25,465 bases of DNA from Stemphylium vesicarium (Eukaryota; Ascomycota; Dothideomycetes; Pleosporales; Pleosporaceae). The stretch spans positions 1-25,465 of the forward strand of contig QXCR01000275.1 in assembly GCA_004380135.1 (NCBI GenBank), in the 5' to 3' direction. The notes beneath the pieces were generated by a model, which worked only from the letters and a program-made list of their open reading frames with translations, had not been told where the DNA came from and searched no databases. Both the position numbers and the translations under genes were made by a program. Numbering within the stretch: position 1 is the stretch's first letter; each line of letters opens with the position of its first letter. This document shows, in pieces, positions 10,231 through 20,480 of this stretch.

Positions 10231-10487
10231 TATTATAGTAACTACTATAGTTCTCTTAACACCTAAACGCTCTATAATACTAGGTGCTCTATAAGCACCT
10301 AGATCCTGCTAATTAGCTAGCTAAGCCCGAGCGCCATACGCACGGGCCTTACACATATTTCCTCACCGCCTCTGCATTCTGCTTCTGTTTCTTTACGCAA
10401 CGTCTTGTATTACACTAGATATCGTACGTAGCCACAGTTAACGCTTCTTATAAGCTTTCAACCTCGTGCTCGTAGCGTCTCGTGACA
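10231..10487 (+). repeat. 3' LTR of chromovirus A
   Basis: 257 bp, same length as the 5' LTR. The first 80 or so bases are RIP-mutated (TGTCACGG has become TATTATAG), while from about 10315 to the end it matches the 5' LTR almost base for base. Followed by the second copy of GACGA. Confidence 0.95.
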
Positions 10488-13100
10488 GACGAAATCTAGT
10501 CGTGTACCTCGCAGATAAGGCGGGTGCATAAGAGGGAGTTAGCGGTAATATATAGGCGGTCGCTAAAGAGTAATAGGCTATTATATATCTAGTACTACGT
10601 TAGTAGTAGTAATTATTCTTAGAGAAATAATATCTAATTCTCTTAGAGTAGGGCTTCTACTAGTTATAGGGAATTAAGAGATATTACTTTATTAATAGAC
10701 TCTATAATATTTAGACTAATAGTTTAAACTATAGTATAAGTAATATAAACTATAGCTAATTTAGTATTAATTTAAGAATATAATTAGTATAGTTCTAAAA
10801 GAACTTATAATTAGTTATTAACTTAGACTATCTTTAAATTCTCTATATCCTATTTATAATAGCTTAGAATATTAGCTTAGGTATTATCTTTACTAGAGAT
10901 CTAGATAATCTAGAAATTAAACTAAGTAAGCTCTTTAGCCTATTAAACTTATTAAGAGTTAAGTACTTTTATAGTTATAAAGTACTCTAAAGATTAATAG
11001 TCTAAAAGTACTTTAATTTAGGTCTATATTAAAATTAATTCTATTTTCTACTTAGTAAACGTAGTTATAATTATAAAGAGTTCTTTATTATATATCTTCT
11101 AATTAAGTTTAGCTCTTATTAAGTAATAGCTATAGAAAGCTATAAGATACTAACTACTATTAGGCTACTTTTAAGAGAAGACTCTAGTAATTATACTATT
11201 TAATACGTTAGTCTCTAGTCTTATATCTAGTTTAGAGTAGAAGTAGTATAAGATTAGAATAGTAAGTAAGGCTTCTCTTATCTTATTAAATACTTATTAA
11301 TACTCTAAACTCTATATAAATAGTTTTAAAGGACTCTATAATATAATAAGTAGTTTAGCTATATATAAGAATTCTAGTATAAATTATTAATAAAATTTAG
11401 TAAATTCTAAAAATAACTTTATACTAGTAATAGTTATTAGTAGCTTCTAATTCTATAAAATAGATACCTTATTAGAATTAACTTTAAGACCTTAACTTAT
11501 TAAGATATATCTTAAGTACTTTATCTAGTTTATATAAAATTTACTTTTCTTAATATCTATATAAAGTCCTACTTAGCGTAGTTATTCTAGTACCTATTTA
11601 ATATAGAGGGTATAAGTAACCTTATCTTTAGAGTAGATAAGAATATTATCTAGGTAGATAATATAGAAGTCGTTAAGGTAATTAACTAGTATATTATTTA
11701 TATACTATTAGTAGGTAGCTAGGCTATTATATAGGCTAAATAGAAGGACCTTACATTTATACGTTCTATAGCAGGTGCGGAAGATAGTATACTCTTCTAA
11801 ATTAGGGTCTATTTAAATCTAGTTAAAAGTAGCTTAGATATTAAACTTAGTAAAGAACTTAGCTTTAGTAGATTAAGATAATAACTTATTAATATAAAGT
11901 ATTAGATAGGCGTCTTTATAAGTAAGAGCAGTAAGTTTCTAATAGTCTAAATAAACTCTAAGATTACTATTTACTTTATAAATATAAAGAATAGAGGACG
12001 CGAATAGGCTCTAATTATACTTAATAAATTCTTTCTCTAAGTTATTTTATAGATATTTCTTAGTTACTTCTAGCTCTTTAATACTTTATTTATATAAGGT
12101 ACTATAAGTATTTAATAAAGATTCTATTAAGATAATCTTATAGTTATAGAATTAATACTTAAGGAGTTAATTAGTAATAGCCTTACTAAAGACGTCTTAG
12201 TACTTCTTATAAATAGATAGTAATTAGTTATAAAGTAAGTTTATATTATTAGAATTATCTCTAAGAGAGCGTTTATACTCTAATACGTAGTCTATTTTAT
12301 ATAATATAGTAATAAAGAACTTATTTTCTTTTTACTTTATATTAAAGTATAATTTATTAGCTAAGATAAAAGTAATACGATAATATCTAGAGGTTTAGGG
12401 CGGAATTAGAGGAATAGCGGGTTTAGTAGAGGGTAGAGAATTAGCAGAGTTAATAAGATAGGAAATAATATCTCTTAGCTTAGATACTCTTAGAATTCCT
12501 TAAATCTAGTTAATTAATAGACTCTAGTTCTTACGTGCCTCGTCTTTTTCCTATAAGGCGTCGCGGCGAGCGATATCTAGTTCTATATTCTAGCTAGACT
12601 TTAGTTATACTAGAGTTATAAGAAGAGGTAGAGCTATATTATAAATAGTAGGGTATTCTTTTAGCTAGAGGAAACGATTCTAATATATATTAAGCTAAAG
12701 TTAGAATTATCTAAGCTACTTAATACTAATAATATAATTCTATAAACCTAGGTCTATAATAATAAATAGGTAATTATAGATAGTTTAGCTATTAATTCTT
12801 ATATAAAGTTAGATATAGCTATCTATAAATATCTAGATCTAATCTTAAAAATCTTTAACTAGAATTTTAAATAGAAGATATTAAATTAGTATCTAAAGAG
12901 ATTTAGATAAGAGCTAGATAATAGATAAGTTTAAGAATAGGAATTCTTATACGCCTATATTAATAAAAGAGTTTAACTTAATACTATAATTACGCGAGTA
13001 AAGTATAGTTAAGGCATAAAAATACTTTCTTTTAAATAAGTTTAATAAGTTTATATTAGCTAGGTTATACTTATTCTAGCCTAAGGTAAAGAGTTTTCTT
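10488..13100 (-). pseudogene. Chromovirus B pol: protease, RT, RNase H, integrase start
   Basis: Minus-strand pol relic, read from high to low coordinates. Protease at about 12850-13000: the active site reads NIG (12953-12961) where DTG is expected. The linker and RT start lie near 12200 (YKKY*DVFSKAITN). Reverse transcriptase covers about 11300-12200; its catalytic motif reads YLDN (11645-11656) followed by ILIYSKDKV. RNase H is expected at about 10560-11150 but is so mutated that single motifs cannot be assigned. The integrase zinc-finger start (ICEVHD*ISS) ends at the A insertion, after which the frame resumes at 4966. The frame is held throughout and the stops are TAA/TAG. Gag is not present upstream. 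Confidence 0.82.
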
Positions 13101-13269
13101 AGACATCTCTATTTCCTAACTAGTTAGTATCTAGGGCGAACTTAGTTACGTTTATAAACTTTTACTCTTTAACTTCTATTCTAATCTCTCTTATATAAGG
13201 CGTAGAGTAATTCTTAGAGAAGTAACTAGTCTTTCTATAGTTATAGTAAGCACCTAATAATAGAGATAG
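10488..13269 (-). mobile_element. Chromovirus B (Ty3/Gypsy), 5' half
   Basis: Continuation of the element at 2919-4971 on the far side of A. Reading in the minus direction it holds protease, reverse transcriptase, RNase H and the start of integrase. Gag and the 5' LTR are missing, because element C begins at 13270. It includes the most extreme RIP in the window: no CpA or TpG between 10529 and 11753. Confidence 0.85.
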
Positions 13270-13501
13270 TGTAACACTCAGGCCGAAGGCCTGCAGTTGG
13301 GCGCATTCAGTCCCAACATGTTTGCTTCTTGCACTCGCGCCTTGGCGAAGATACCTGCTTTTAACCTGCGCTTCGCGCAAGGGAAGAGAGGCAAGAATTA
13401 TTCTCCTTACTACCACCCCCTTAGTATAGTAATATAGAGCTATCCCCTACTATTTTATTATAGTATAAAGTAAATACTATTACCTATAACTACCTCTTAT
13501 A
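13270..13501 (+). repeat. 5' LTR of chromovirus C
   Basis: 232 bp. Positions 13270-13410 are an unmutated island; the rest is RIP-mutated. In the 3' LTR (19628-19859) the pattern is reversed, with the start mutated and the last 70 bp nearly clean. An 84-codon minus-strand frame over this LTR (13416-13162) is only a by-product of the clean island. Confidence 0.93.
13359..13364 (+). promoter_or_regulatory. Possible TATA-like element in LTR of C
   Basis: ttttaa lies 34 bp before aagaattatt (13393), the predicted transcript start under a self-priming model. Weak, based only on composition and spacing. Confidence 0.3.
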
Positions 13502-13502
13502 T

Positions 13503-13512
13503 AATAATTCTT
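13503..13512 (+). other. Primer binding site of C, self-priming type
   Basis: aataattctt begins two bases after the LTR end and is the exact reverse complement of aagaattatt at 13393-13402 in the LTR. The same LTR 10-mer is kept in the 3' LTR. As in element A, no tRNA-type TGG start is visible. Confidence 0.6.
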
Positions 13513-13538
13513 CTTCTCTTAGGGCTAATAGTCTAGAG

Positions 13539-14640
13539 ATAGCTCTCTCTATATAATTAGATAACCTAGCTAAGATAGTAAGCTAAAGCTCTAATATCTT
13601 AACCCTACTATAAATACTACGCGAGAAACGCGAACTATAAGAGAAGGACGCACCTATAACGCTCGCGGAGCGCATTTAAGCTATTAAAGAGTGACGTAAT
13701 AAACTTCTAGCCCTCTAATAATTACGCGAGCTAGAAGAGGAAGTCGCGCAGCTAGAAGGGCGCGGATAAGGGCCACCCCTAGCTAAAGCTAACCTTTTGG
13801 CGCGGAATCTCGCGACCCGCACCCAGAGCGCAGCTAGCCAGCCCGGCTTTACGCACGTAAGGCGCACTTTAAAACCAAAAGACTTAGTAGAATATAAAGG
13901 AAAAATGATTAAGAAACACCGCGAATTTATCCGCTCTTACGAGATAATCTTTTAGCTTCTACTATAAGAGTTTTATATAGACTGCGATAAAGTTATCTAG
14001 TTAATATAATATCTAGGAAGAGATTCTAAAGAGCTCTAGTACGCGCACTTTAAGCGCACCTTTAAAGCGCGAGAAGAGATTCTAACCTAGAAATACTTTA
14101 AGTAGTACTTACTAGACTTACTCTCTAATCTTATTAATTGCAGCCTCAAAGTAGCTATAGCGCATAGTTATATAATATAGCGAAAAGACTAGACTATCTA
14201 ATCTTTTACTACCTACCTTAACGTGCTAGAAGACTAACTTATAGCCTATACTAAAGAGTAAAGAGTCTAATACTTATTTACTAAGCTAAGGCTAGAGCTA
14301 TAGCGAGCGATTACTAATTACTACTAGATTCTAGTAATAAGAGAAGACCTTATTACCTTAGCATTAACTCTAGAAAGGAACCTACGTAGAATACTAGCCG
14401 TATATGAGTAACTAAGCTAAAGCGCATATAGAGAGAAAAGGAAGAAGCTTACTTTACTATCTTTTTCTTATAGCGCACTAAAGAAAATAAAAGATAAGTA
14501 TAATATTACTTATTTTAAGTGCTAAAAGAAAGGTTATTACGCTAATAAGTGTTAAAGTAGTAATCTAAATTAGCTACTAGTTAATATTAACTATATAGAA
14601 AAAGCCTAAGCCTTACTATAAATCTAGAATTAGTAAGGCG
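13539..14640 (+). pseudogene. Chromovirus C gag, RIP-inactivated
   Basis: Capsid/nucleocapsid relic. The start codon is probably ATA at 13539, a RIP product of ATG. The first 90 or so residues are charged and Glu/Leu-rich (coiled-coil-like, for example LRELEEEVAQLEGRG near 13730). They are followed by a Gag domain from about 13880 (DLVEYKGKMIKKHREFI) to about 14420. The knuckle at 14511-14552 reads YFKC*KKGYYANKC; the first Cys and the His are now Tyr. One in-frame TGA near 13690 fits CGA to TGA; other stops are TAA/TAG. Frame is 0 while pol is in frame 2, so pol is -1 relative to gag, as in A. Confidence 0.82.
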
Positions 14641-14679
14641 TATACCTATAGACATTTTACTAGGTATAAAGCGCATATA

Positions 14680-17600
14680 TAGCGTAAGAGTAGACTTAGA
14701 TCTAGAAAAGAAACTTAGGGTTATTCTAGATTCTTAAGTAGATATTAGCTTAGTTAGCTAAAGAATAGCTATAGAAATAGATATAACGCCTATTAAGAAC
14801 GTAGAGCTTCTAAGACTAAGATAGATTAGCGTATAACGTTAGAGTACTTACGCGGCGTATGCGTTTTAAGTGCGCCTATTAGATAATAATGGCATAGAAC
14901 GCTATACTAACGTCACAGCGTATAGAGTAGATAAGGAAGGAATTCCTCTACTCTTAGAAAACCCTTTCTTATAGTAAGAGGATATTTTAATTAATTATAG
15001 CTACTAAAAATAGCGCTAGGGCCTTATAAAGGCGGATATCTAGTTAGTAACTATTAATAGCTTTCTAGAAGATATAGAGTATACTAGCTCTACTACTTAC
15101 CTTCTAGAAACACTATAAGCTACTAGTATAAGTTTAGAATGTGAGGCGCGCGTGTATGACATTTACGCAGCGCAAGAACCGCGCATCCCTAACGTATTAC
15201 TAGACTACGCTAATATTTTTAATAATAAGAAAGCTATAACTCTTTTAAGTTATAAGAGCTTAGATTATATAATCTCTATTTAGCTAGGTAAAGAGCCGCC
15301 TTATAGACTATTATATACCCTCTCTTCTCGTGAGCTATAGCTACTCTAAGAATATATAGAGAAGGCCCTTCGTAGAGGATAGATCTACTATAGTATAAGC
15401 CCTACTAGCGCACTAATTATCTTTATATTAAAGAAGGATAGTATACTTTATCTTTATATAGATTATCGCGGCTTAAACTCTATTACTATAAAAGATTATT
15501 ACCTGCTACTACTTATTAGGGAAATATTAGACTACCTATTAGGCGTATAATACTATATAACTCTTAATCTTAAGAACGCCTACTATTATATATAAATTAA
15601 ATTAGGAGATAAGTAGAAAATAGCTTTTTAAACCTAATATAGGCATTTTAAGTACTTAGTTATACCTTTTAGGCTTACTAACGCTCTAGTAAGCTTTTAA
15701 GCCTATATTAATAGGGCTCTAAGTAGGCATTTAGATTATATATGTGTGGTATATCTAGATAACATACTTATATATACCCACGAAGACGATGTTGCGCTAC
15801 ACTAGCGCGCAGTACGCGCTATACTGCAATCACTAAGAGAAGCCGAGTTATTTGTAAACCTAAAGAAATGCACTTTTGCGGCTAGCGAGGTGCATTTTCT
15901 AGGGTTTATCGTTATAAGGCAAGGCATACGCGCTAATCCTGCGCGCGTTAAGACTATTATATAATAGCTAACACCTACTAATACTAAGAAGCTATAGTCC
16001 TTTTTAGGCTTTGCAAACTTCTATTAACACTTTATTAAGCGTTACGCTATAGAAATAGCACCCCTTATAGACATCCTTAAGGGGAAATAAGCGTTCTATT
16101 AGAATAAGGCTATAGATGCTTCTTTTATAAGGCTAAAGAACTGCTTTATATATACGCCTATTATGCGCTATTTTAATAAGACACTTCTAATCTATATTAA
16201 GATGGATGCTTCTACGTTTGCTATCTTAGGCATACTATCATAATTATTTAAAGATAATAAGTAGCACCTAGTTGCTTTTATTTTAAGGAAACTCTAGAAT
16301 GTAGAGTTAAATTACGAGGTGTACGACCTAGAACTACTAGCTATCGTGTATAGCTTTAAGCAGTGGCGGCACTACCTAGAGGGTGCACAGCACACTATTT
16401 AAGTTTTAACTAATTATAATAACCTACGCTTAATCCGCGTAGTATAGAAGCTTAACCCGCGTTAAGTACGCTAGACTCTATATCTAGAAGCTTTTAATTT
16501 TAAGGTAAAGTACTATCTAGAAAATATTAACCCTATAGATAGCCTCTTTAGAAGAGTAGATTATTAATAGGAAAACCTATCTCTAACTTAGTTATTACCT
16601 ACTCTATAGAATAAACTTCTAGTAAGAGTAGAGTATAGTAGAGCGAGAGGATCCACACCTGGGCTTAGTCTAGTGGGCGCGTGTAAGATGCACGTAGCCA
16701 ACGTTTGCAGAGCCGTGAAGGTCCCTACTGCTGGCGCCATGGGATGCATACCATGCGTGCCACGCTCACTGGCTAGGGTACTAGTCAGTAGCGAACCTGT
16801 GCTAGTAGAGTTAGAAGCTCTAATAGATGTTCTACTCCAGTTGCAGCAAAGGGACGCCTTTGCCTAGTAGCGGGTTGCGGACTCTAAGCGAGTAACACGC
16901 ACTTAAAGTAGCAGAGATGCGCCGGTTTGGCGCATCAACGAAAAGGAAGTCTTAAGATACAATAGCAGGATTTATATTCCTGAGGAACTAGCTATTAGGC
17001 AGGAGATTTTATCCTAGAACTATAACACGCGCATAGTAGGCTATTTTAGCGTACGTAGGACGCTTAAGCTTATTAGTAGGCTATATTATTAGCTATTGCT
17101 TAGCTATAATATCTAGGAATACGTAAGGACGTATACTATATATTAAAGGAGTAAAGCTCTATAGCATAGTAAATATAGTAAGCTATTACTACTACTAATT
17201 CTAAAGAATATCTTTAAGGAAATTACTCTTAATTTTATTATAGAGTTACTACTAGTAAAGAATAGCTTAAATTACGTCTTTAATATAGTACTTATAATAG
17301 TTAACTACTTCTTAAAGATAGTAATCTATATATCTACTTTAAAGACCTAAGACGTAAAGTAATTTACTAAATTTTATTTTAATTAGGTCGTCTTATAGTA
17401 TAAAATCTAAAAAGATATTATATTAGACTATAGTTTAGTCTTTACTTTAGTATTTTAGATAGAAATCTACTACTAACTATAGATAAAGCGTAGGCTTAGT
17501 ATAGCCTTCTATCTATAAATAGATAGATAAACTAAGCGCTAAAACTAGACTATAGAATAATACCTTAGAATATTTACTTTAGATAAGCAAGATAACTAGG

Positions 17601-18390
17601 TTTTATTATTAGTAATAGTATAGTTTACTTATAATAATTTAATTTACGAATTAATAAAAGCGATACTATTTTACTTAGTGTATAGTAAGCACCCCTTACT
17701 CTCTACGCCTCCTGAGGACAGCAGGCAAGAGGGGGAGATGCCAGACGCAGTCGATAGAATTTAGCGCATGCACGACGCACGCGCATCGGCACAGGAATAC
17801 CTATAGAGAGTATAAGAGTATTAAAGCTAATACTATAATAAGAAATATAAACTAGAAGTTTTTTATAAGAGAGATCTTATACTCCTTAGTATAAAATATA
17901 TTAACTTAGCCTATTAACTTAGTAAAAAGCTTTCTAGTAAGTTTATTAGACTATTTTAGATATAAAGCGTAGTTAGAATATAGGTATACTACCTACTTTT
18001 ACTACTTAACTATTATATTTATAATATATTCTATATATCTCTTCTAAAATAATAGAATTCTAAGAATAACTATAATAATAATATCTAACTACTAAAAGTT
18101 ACTATAGAAGGTAAAGAAGTCTAGAAAGTAGAAAAAATCCTTAGAAAATAAATTAGAAAGGGTTAACTATAATACTAGTTAAGATAGAAAGAATATAATA
18201 AATCTTAGAATACTTAGACTCTAGCTTCTAATTTTAAAAATATAAAGGAACTAGTCTAAGACTTTAAAAAGATATAAAGCTTATAGTAAAAGAAGTAATA
18301 GAAAAGATTATAAGAAACTTATTTATAACGCACTTAAGGCGTATACCTACTATATAAGACTTAGGGTATCTACGCATATAAAAAAAGATA
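14680..18390 (+). pseudogene. Chromovirus C pol (PR-RT-RH-IN-chromodomain), RIP-inactivated
   Basis: One coherent frame of about 1230 codons. Protease near 14725: VILDS*VDISLVS; the codon after DS is TAA, whose RIP precursor is CAA, so this family may carry DSQ rather than DSG. Reverse transcriptase: about 15240-15960, with YRGLNSITIKDYY near 15465 and YLDN (15752-15763) in place of YLDD. RNase H: about 16190-16560, starting IYIKMDASTFAILGIL. An unmutated linker at 16630-16970 is open for 64 codons (16673-16867) and belongs to pol; it is not a separate gene. Integrase: zinc finger about 16980-17150 with His now Tyr, core to about 17690. Chromodomain: about 18112-18260 (VEKILR, then KEYNKSQNT). 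Stops are TAA/TAG. Confidence 0.87.
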
Positions 18391-18405
18391 AAAAATAAAC
18401 CCCTC

Positions 18406-18490
18406 TTAATTACTACTATTCTCGCCTTTATTCTTATTTACCCGCTCCTTACTACCTAGAGGCGAGAGGGACTTATTATCGTTGTTATTA

Positions 18491-18521
<31 letters not shown>

Positions 18522-19500
18522 CTCCTATACTACTACCCTAGAGAAATATTAGTAAAAGAAAAATATTAAAAAATTAATAAGCGCGTACTATTCTTATAGT
18601 ATAAGCTACTAGCTACTCTAAAGCGGCTATAATTCTACGCTACTTAACTAGAATTAGACTTAAGTACTAAGGTAAAGTTGCTAGAACTTAAGTAGAAACC
18701 CTAAGAGGAGTTTTAGAATAGGCGGCGACGTAGTGGCGGTTCGCGAGCTCTAGATTAAATTAGTGCTAATAACGCGTAAGCTTAACGCTAGTAGTAATCA
18801 CACTAGCGTTAGTCTTAGGCTTTTTAGCGGTATTAATAGCAGCGTCGTACTAAGCGCGAAGCCGGTATAGGCGATTAAGGTAGCCGTTTATCTTAGTAGG
18901 CACCTATTTAGATTAGCTAAGGCGCAGCGCTTATAGAATACCTTAATCACTTACTAAAGTGTATCCACCTCGATTACTAGCAGAGTAATGCTTATAGCGG
19001 TGATGTTCCGACTTCTCGCATATCTTCTTCTGCTTAATAACGCTCTAAGCGCAGCGCGTGTAGGTCGCAACTAAAGCGACTTGATTAGCGCGCTTTTCGA
19101 GGTCGCTAAACGCGAATAGGCGAGTACCACGTAAGTAGGATTTCTTAATATACTTAGGATTTAGATAATAAACTATAGTAAAGAGTGTAGCGTGCGCTAA
19201 AGATGCGTTAGAGGAGTGTAATAGTGTTATTGTAGTAGTGTTAAATAAGAGAGTAAGGATAAAAAGTTTCTATTATAATAATATAATAAACGGTTACTAC
19301 GATAAAATTAGTAAATAACTATCTATACTTACTATAATAATAAAGTGGGCGACCTAAAGAAGTAAAGTAAATAATATTTAGCACTTATTATAATAACGCA
19401 AATAGCGTTTATTACCTCTCAAATCCGCATTTACTACAACATCATCCCAAATAAACCGGGGACGCGCGCAATAGTGGTTGCAGCGGCAGCGCACCGCTGC
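18406..19500 (-). pseudogene. Antisense ORF in 3' region of chromovirus C, with polyasparagine
   Basis: Minus-strand frame between the pol end and the 3' LTR, ending at TAA 18408-18406. It contains only RIP-type stops (TAA/TAG) from about 19620 down to 18406. Readable parts: RFIWDDVVVNADLRGNKRY (about 19460-19400, unmutated), then ATYTRCA*SVIKQKKICEKSE (about 19060-19000) with a Cys/Lys cluster, then a helical Leu/Arg-rich part near 18890, then an Asn tract of about 13 residues (18476-18520), then a polar tail. The trinucleotide run is in frame with the protein, which supports real coding. No in-frame ATG is visible, so the start is unknown. No family recognised. B and D have antisense frames in the same place. 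Confidence 0.5.
18475..18531. repeat. GTT/ATT trinucleotide microsatellite
   Basis: gttgttattattgtt followed by a run of (att)n on the plus strand. On the minus strand it reads as AAT/AAC codons in frame with the antisense ORF of C. It contains no CpA, so RIP would leave it largely intact. Confidence 0.9.
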
Positions 19501-19607
19501 GGCGCACGTGCGACGCGCGATAGACAGACAGTATCTAGACACTCTTTTCCTATTTCTCCCCTTAAGAGTTTTTAGGTTTTTATTAAGGCTAGGACTATTA
19601 AGAACGC

Positions 19608-19627
19608 TAGTTTAGAGAAGGAGGCTC
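19608..19627 (+). other. Probable polypurine tract of C
   Basis: The purine-rich sequence agagaaggagg ends just before the 3' LTR start at 19628. Weaker than the tract of A. Confidence 0.5.
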
Positions 19628-19859
19628 TATAATACTTAGGCTAAAGGCCTATAGTTAGGCGTATTTAGTCTTAATATATTTACTTCTTATACTCGCGCCT
19701 TAGTAAAGATATCTACTTTTAACCTACGCTTCGCGTAAGAGAAGAGAGGTAAGAATTATTCTCCTTACTACCCCCTATCTAGTATAGTAATATAGAGCCA
19801 TCCCCCACTATTCTATTGTAGTGTGAAGCAAATACTATTGCCTATAACTGCCCCTTACA
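19628..19859 (+). repeat. 3' LTR of chromovirus C
   Basis: 232 bp, aligns without gaps to 13270-13501. The first part is RIP-mutated; the last 70 bp are nearly clean and give the true terminus CCCCTTACA, which in the 5' LTR has decayed to CTCTTATA. Confidence 0.93.
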
Positions 19860-20480
19860 AAATCTCTTTATACGTATATTACTAAGCCTAAAAATAGAAG
19901 TAGCTATTACTATAGCTAATAAGCTAAAGTTAGTATATAAATTACTATAACGCAAACTTAAAAAGGTATAACGCTAAAGTATTTTATATATTAATAAGAA
20001 ATAAGAAATAGTATCTTAGCTAAAGAGAGAAGATAAAGTTTATTTACTTATAAAGAACCTTCGTACTATATAACTTAGTAAGGGACTTAATAATATTAAG
20101 ATTAGACTATTTTTAATTCTTAACTAGAAAGAACTAGTTACTTATATACTTAACCTTCTATTTAATGCGAAGATATACCTAAGATTCTATATTAATATAT
20201 TAGAATTAATAGACTCTAATATACTACTCTAGAAAACCTTCTAGTATAAAATAGAAAAAGAAAATAAATTTAAAGTTAAGAGAATTCTTATATACTAAAC
20301 GTAGAGTAATAGTAAAGAATATTTAGTTAAATAGTTAGGCTACTCTAAAAGTAATAATACCTAAGAACTAGATATAAATCTTATAAATTACTACTAGCTA
20401 CTTACGTAGTATTATGCGAAGCACTTAACTACTTATTAAAAGTAGAATCTCTATCTAAGAAAGTTAGCGTAAAGGTACTC
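19860..20480 (+). pseudogene. Chromovirus D pol end: integrase C-terminal domain and chromodomain
   Basis: Plus-strand frame starting at 19860. It reads REDKVYLLIKNLRT near 20027, then IKIRLFLILN*KELVTY and Y INILELIDSNILL, which is the usual integrase C-terminal order (expression of the GPF...I motif, then the FH..LL motif). A chromodomain follows at about 20265-20380: FKVKRILIY, then KEYLVK*LGYSKSNNT*E. Everything upstream of the integrase C-terminal domain is absent, cut off at the C element. Stops are TAA/TAG with almost no CpA/TpG, so it is a RIP relic. Confidence 0.8.

Larger units (their letters stand above)
4972..10487 (+). mobile_element. Complete chromovirus A (Ty3/Gypsy) inserted in element B
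   Basis: A 5516-bp LTR retrotransposon: LTRs of 257 bp at 4972-5228 and 10231-10487, perfect 5-bp target duplication GACGA (4967-4971, 10488-10492), a self-complementary primer site after the 5' LTR, gag, pol in the order protease, reverse transcriptase, RNase H, integrase, chromodomain, and a polypurine tract before the 3' LTR. The internal part is heavily RIP-mutated, while the 5' LTR and the distal two thirds of the 3' LTR are almost untouched and nearly identical. A solo LTR of the same family lies at 22424-22680. Confidence 0.95.
13270..19859 (+). mobile_element. Chromovirus C (Ty3/Gypsy) with both LTRs
   Basis: A 6590-bp element: 232-bp LTRs at 13270-13501 and 19628-19859 (TGTAACACT...TTACA), a self-complementary primer site, gag, pol ending in a chromodomain, about 1.2 kb of extra sequence with an antisense frame, then the 3' LTR. 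The flanking pentamers are gatag (13265-13269) and aatct (19860-19864). They do not match, and the differences are not RIP-type transitions. The left flank belongs to B and the right flank to D. Confidence 0.92.

Noticed and set aside
13162..13416. 84-codon minus-strand open frame
   Set aside because: It covers the 5' LTR of C and flank; open only because this LTR part escaped RIP.
16673..16867. Separate small gene
   Set aside because: In the same frame as C pol and continuous with it on both sides; it is the unmutated linker between RNase H and integrase.
19380..19560. GC-rich island as a separate gene or promoter
   Set aside because: It is an unmutated part of the antisense frame of C; composition alone gives no other evidence.
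13265..19864. RIP-altered target duplication for C
   Set aside because: gatag versus aatct differ by transversions, which RIP does not produce.
19860..20480. D as the missing 5' part of B
   Set aside because: D is on the plus strand and encodes integrase end and chromodomain, which B already has at 3720-4270.
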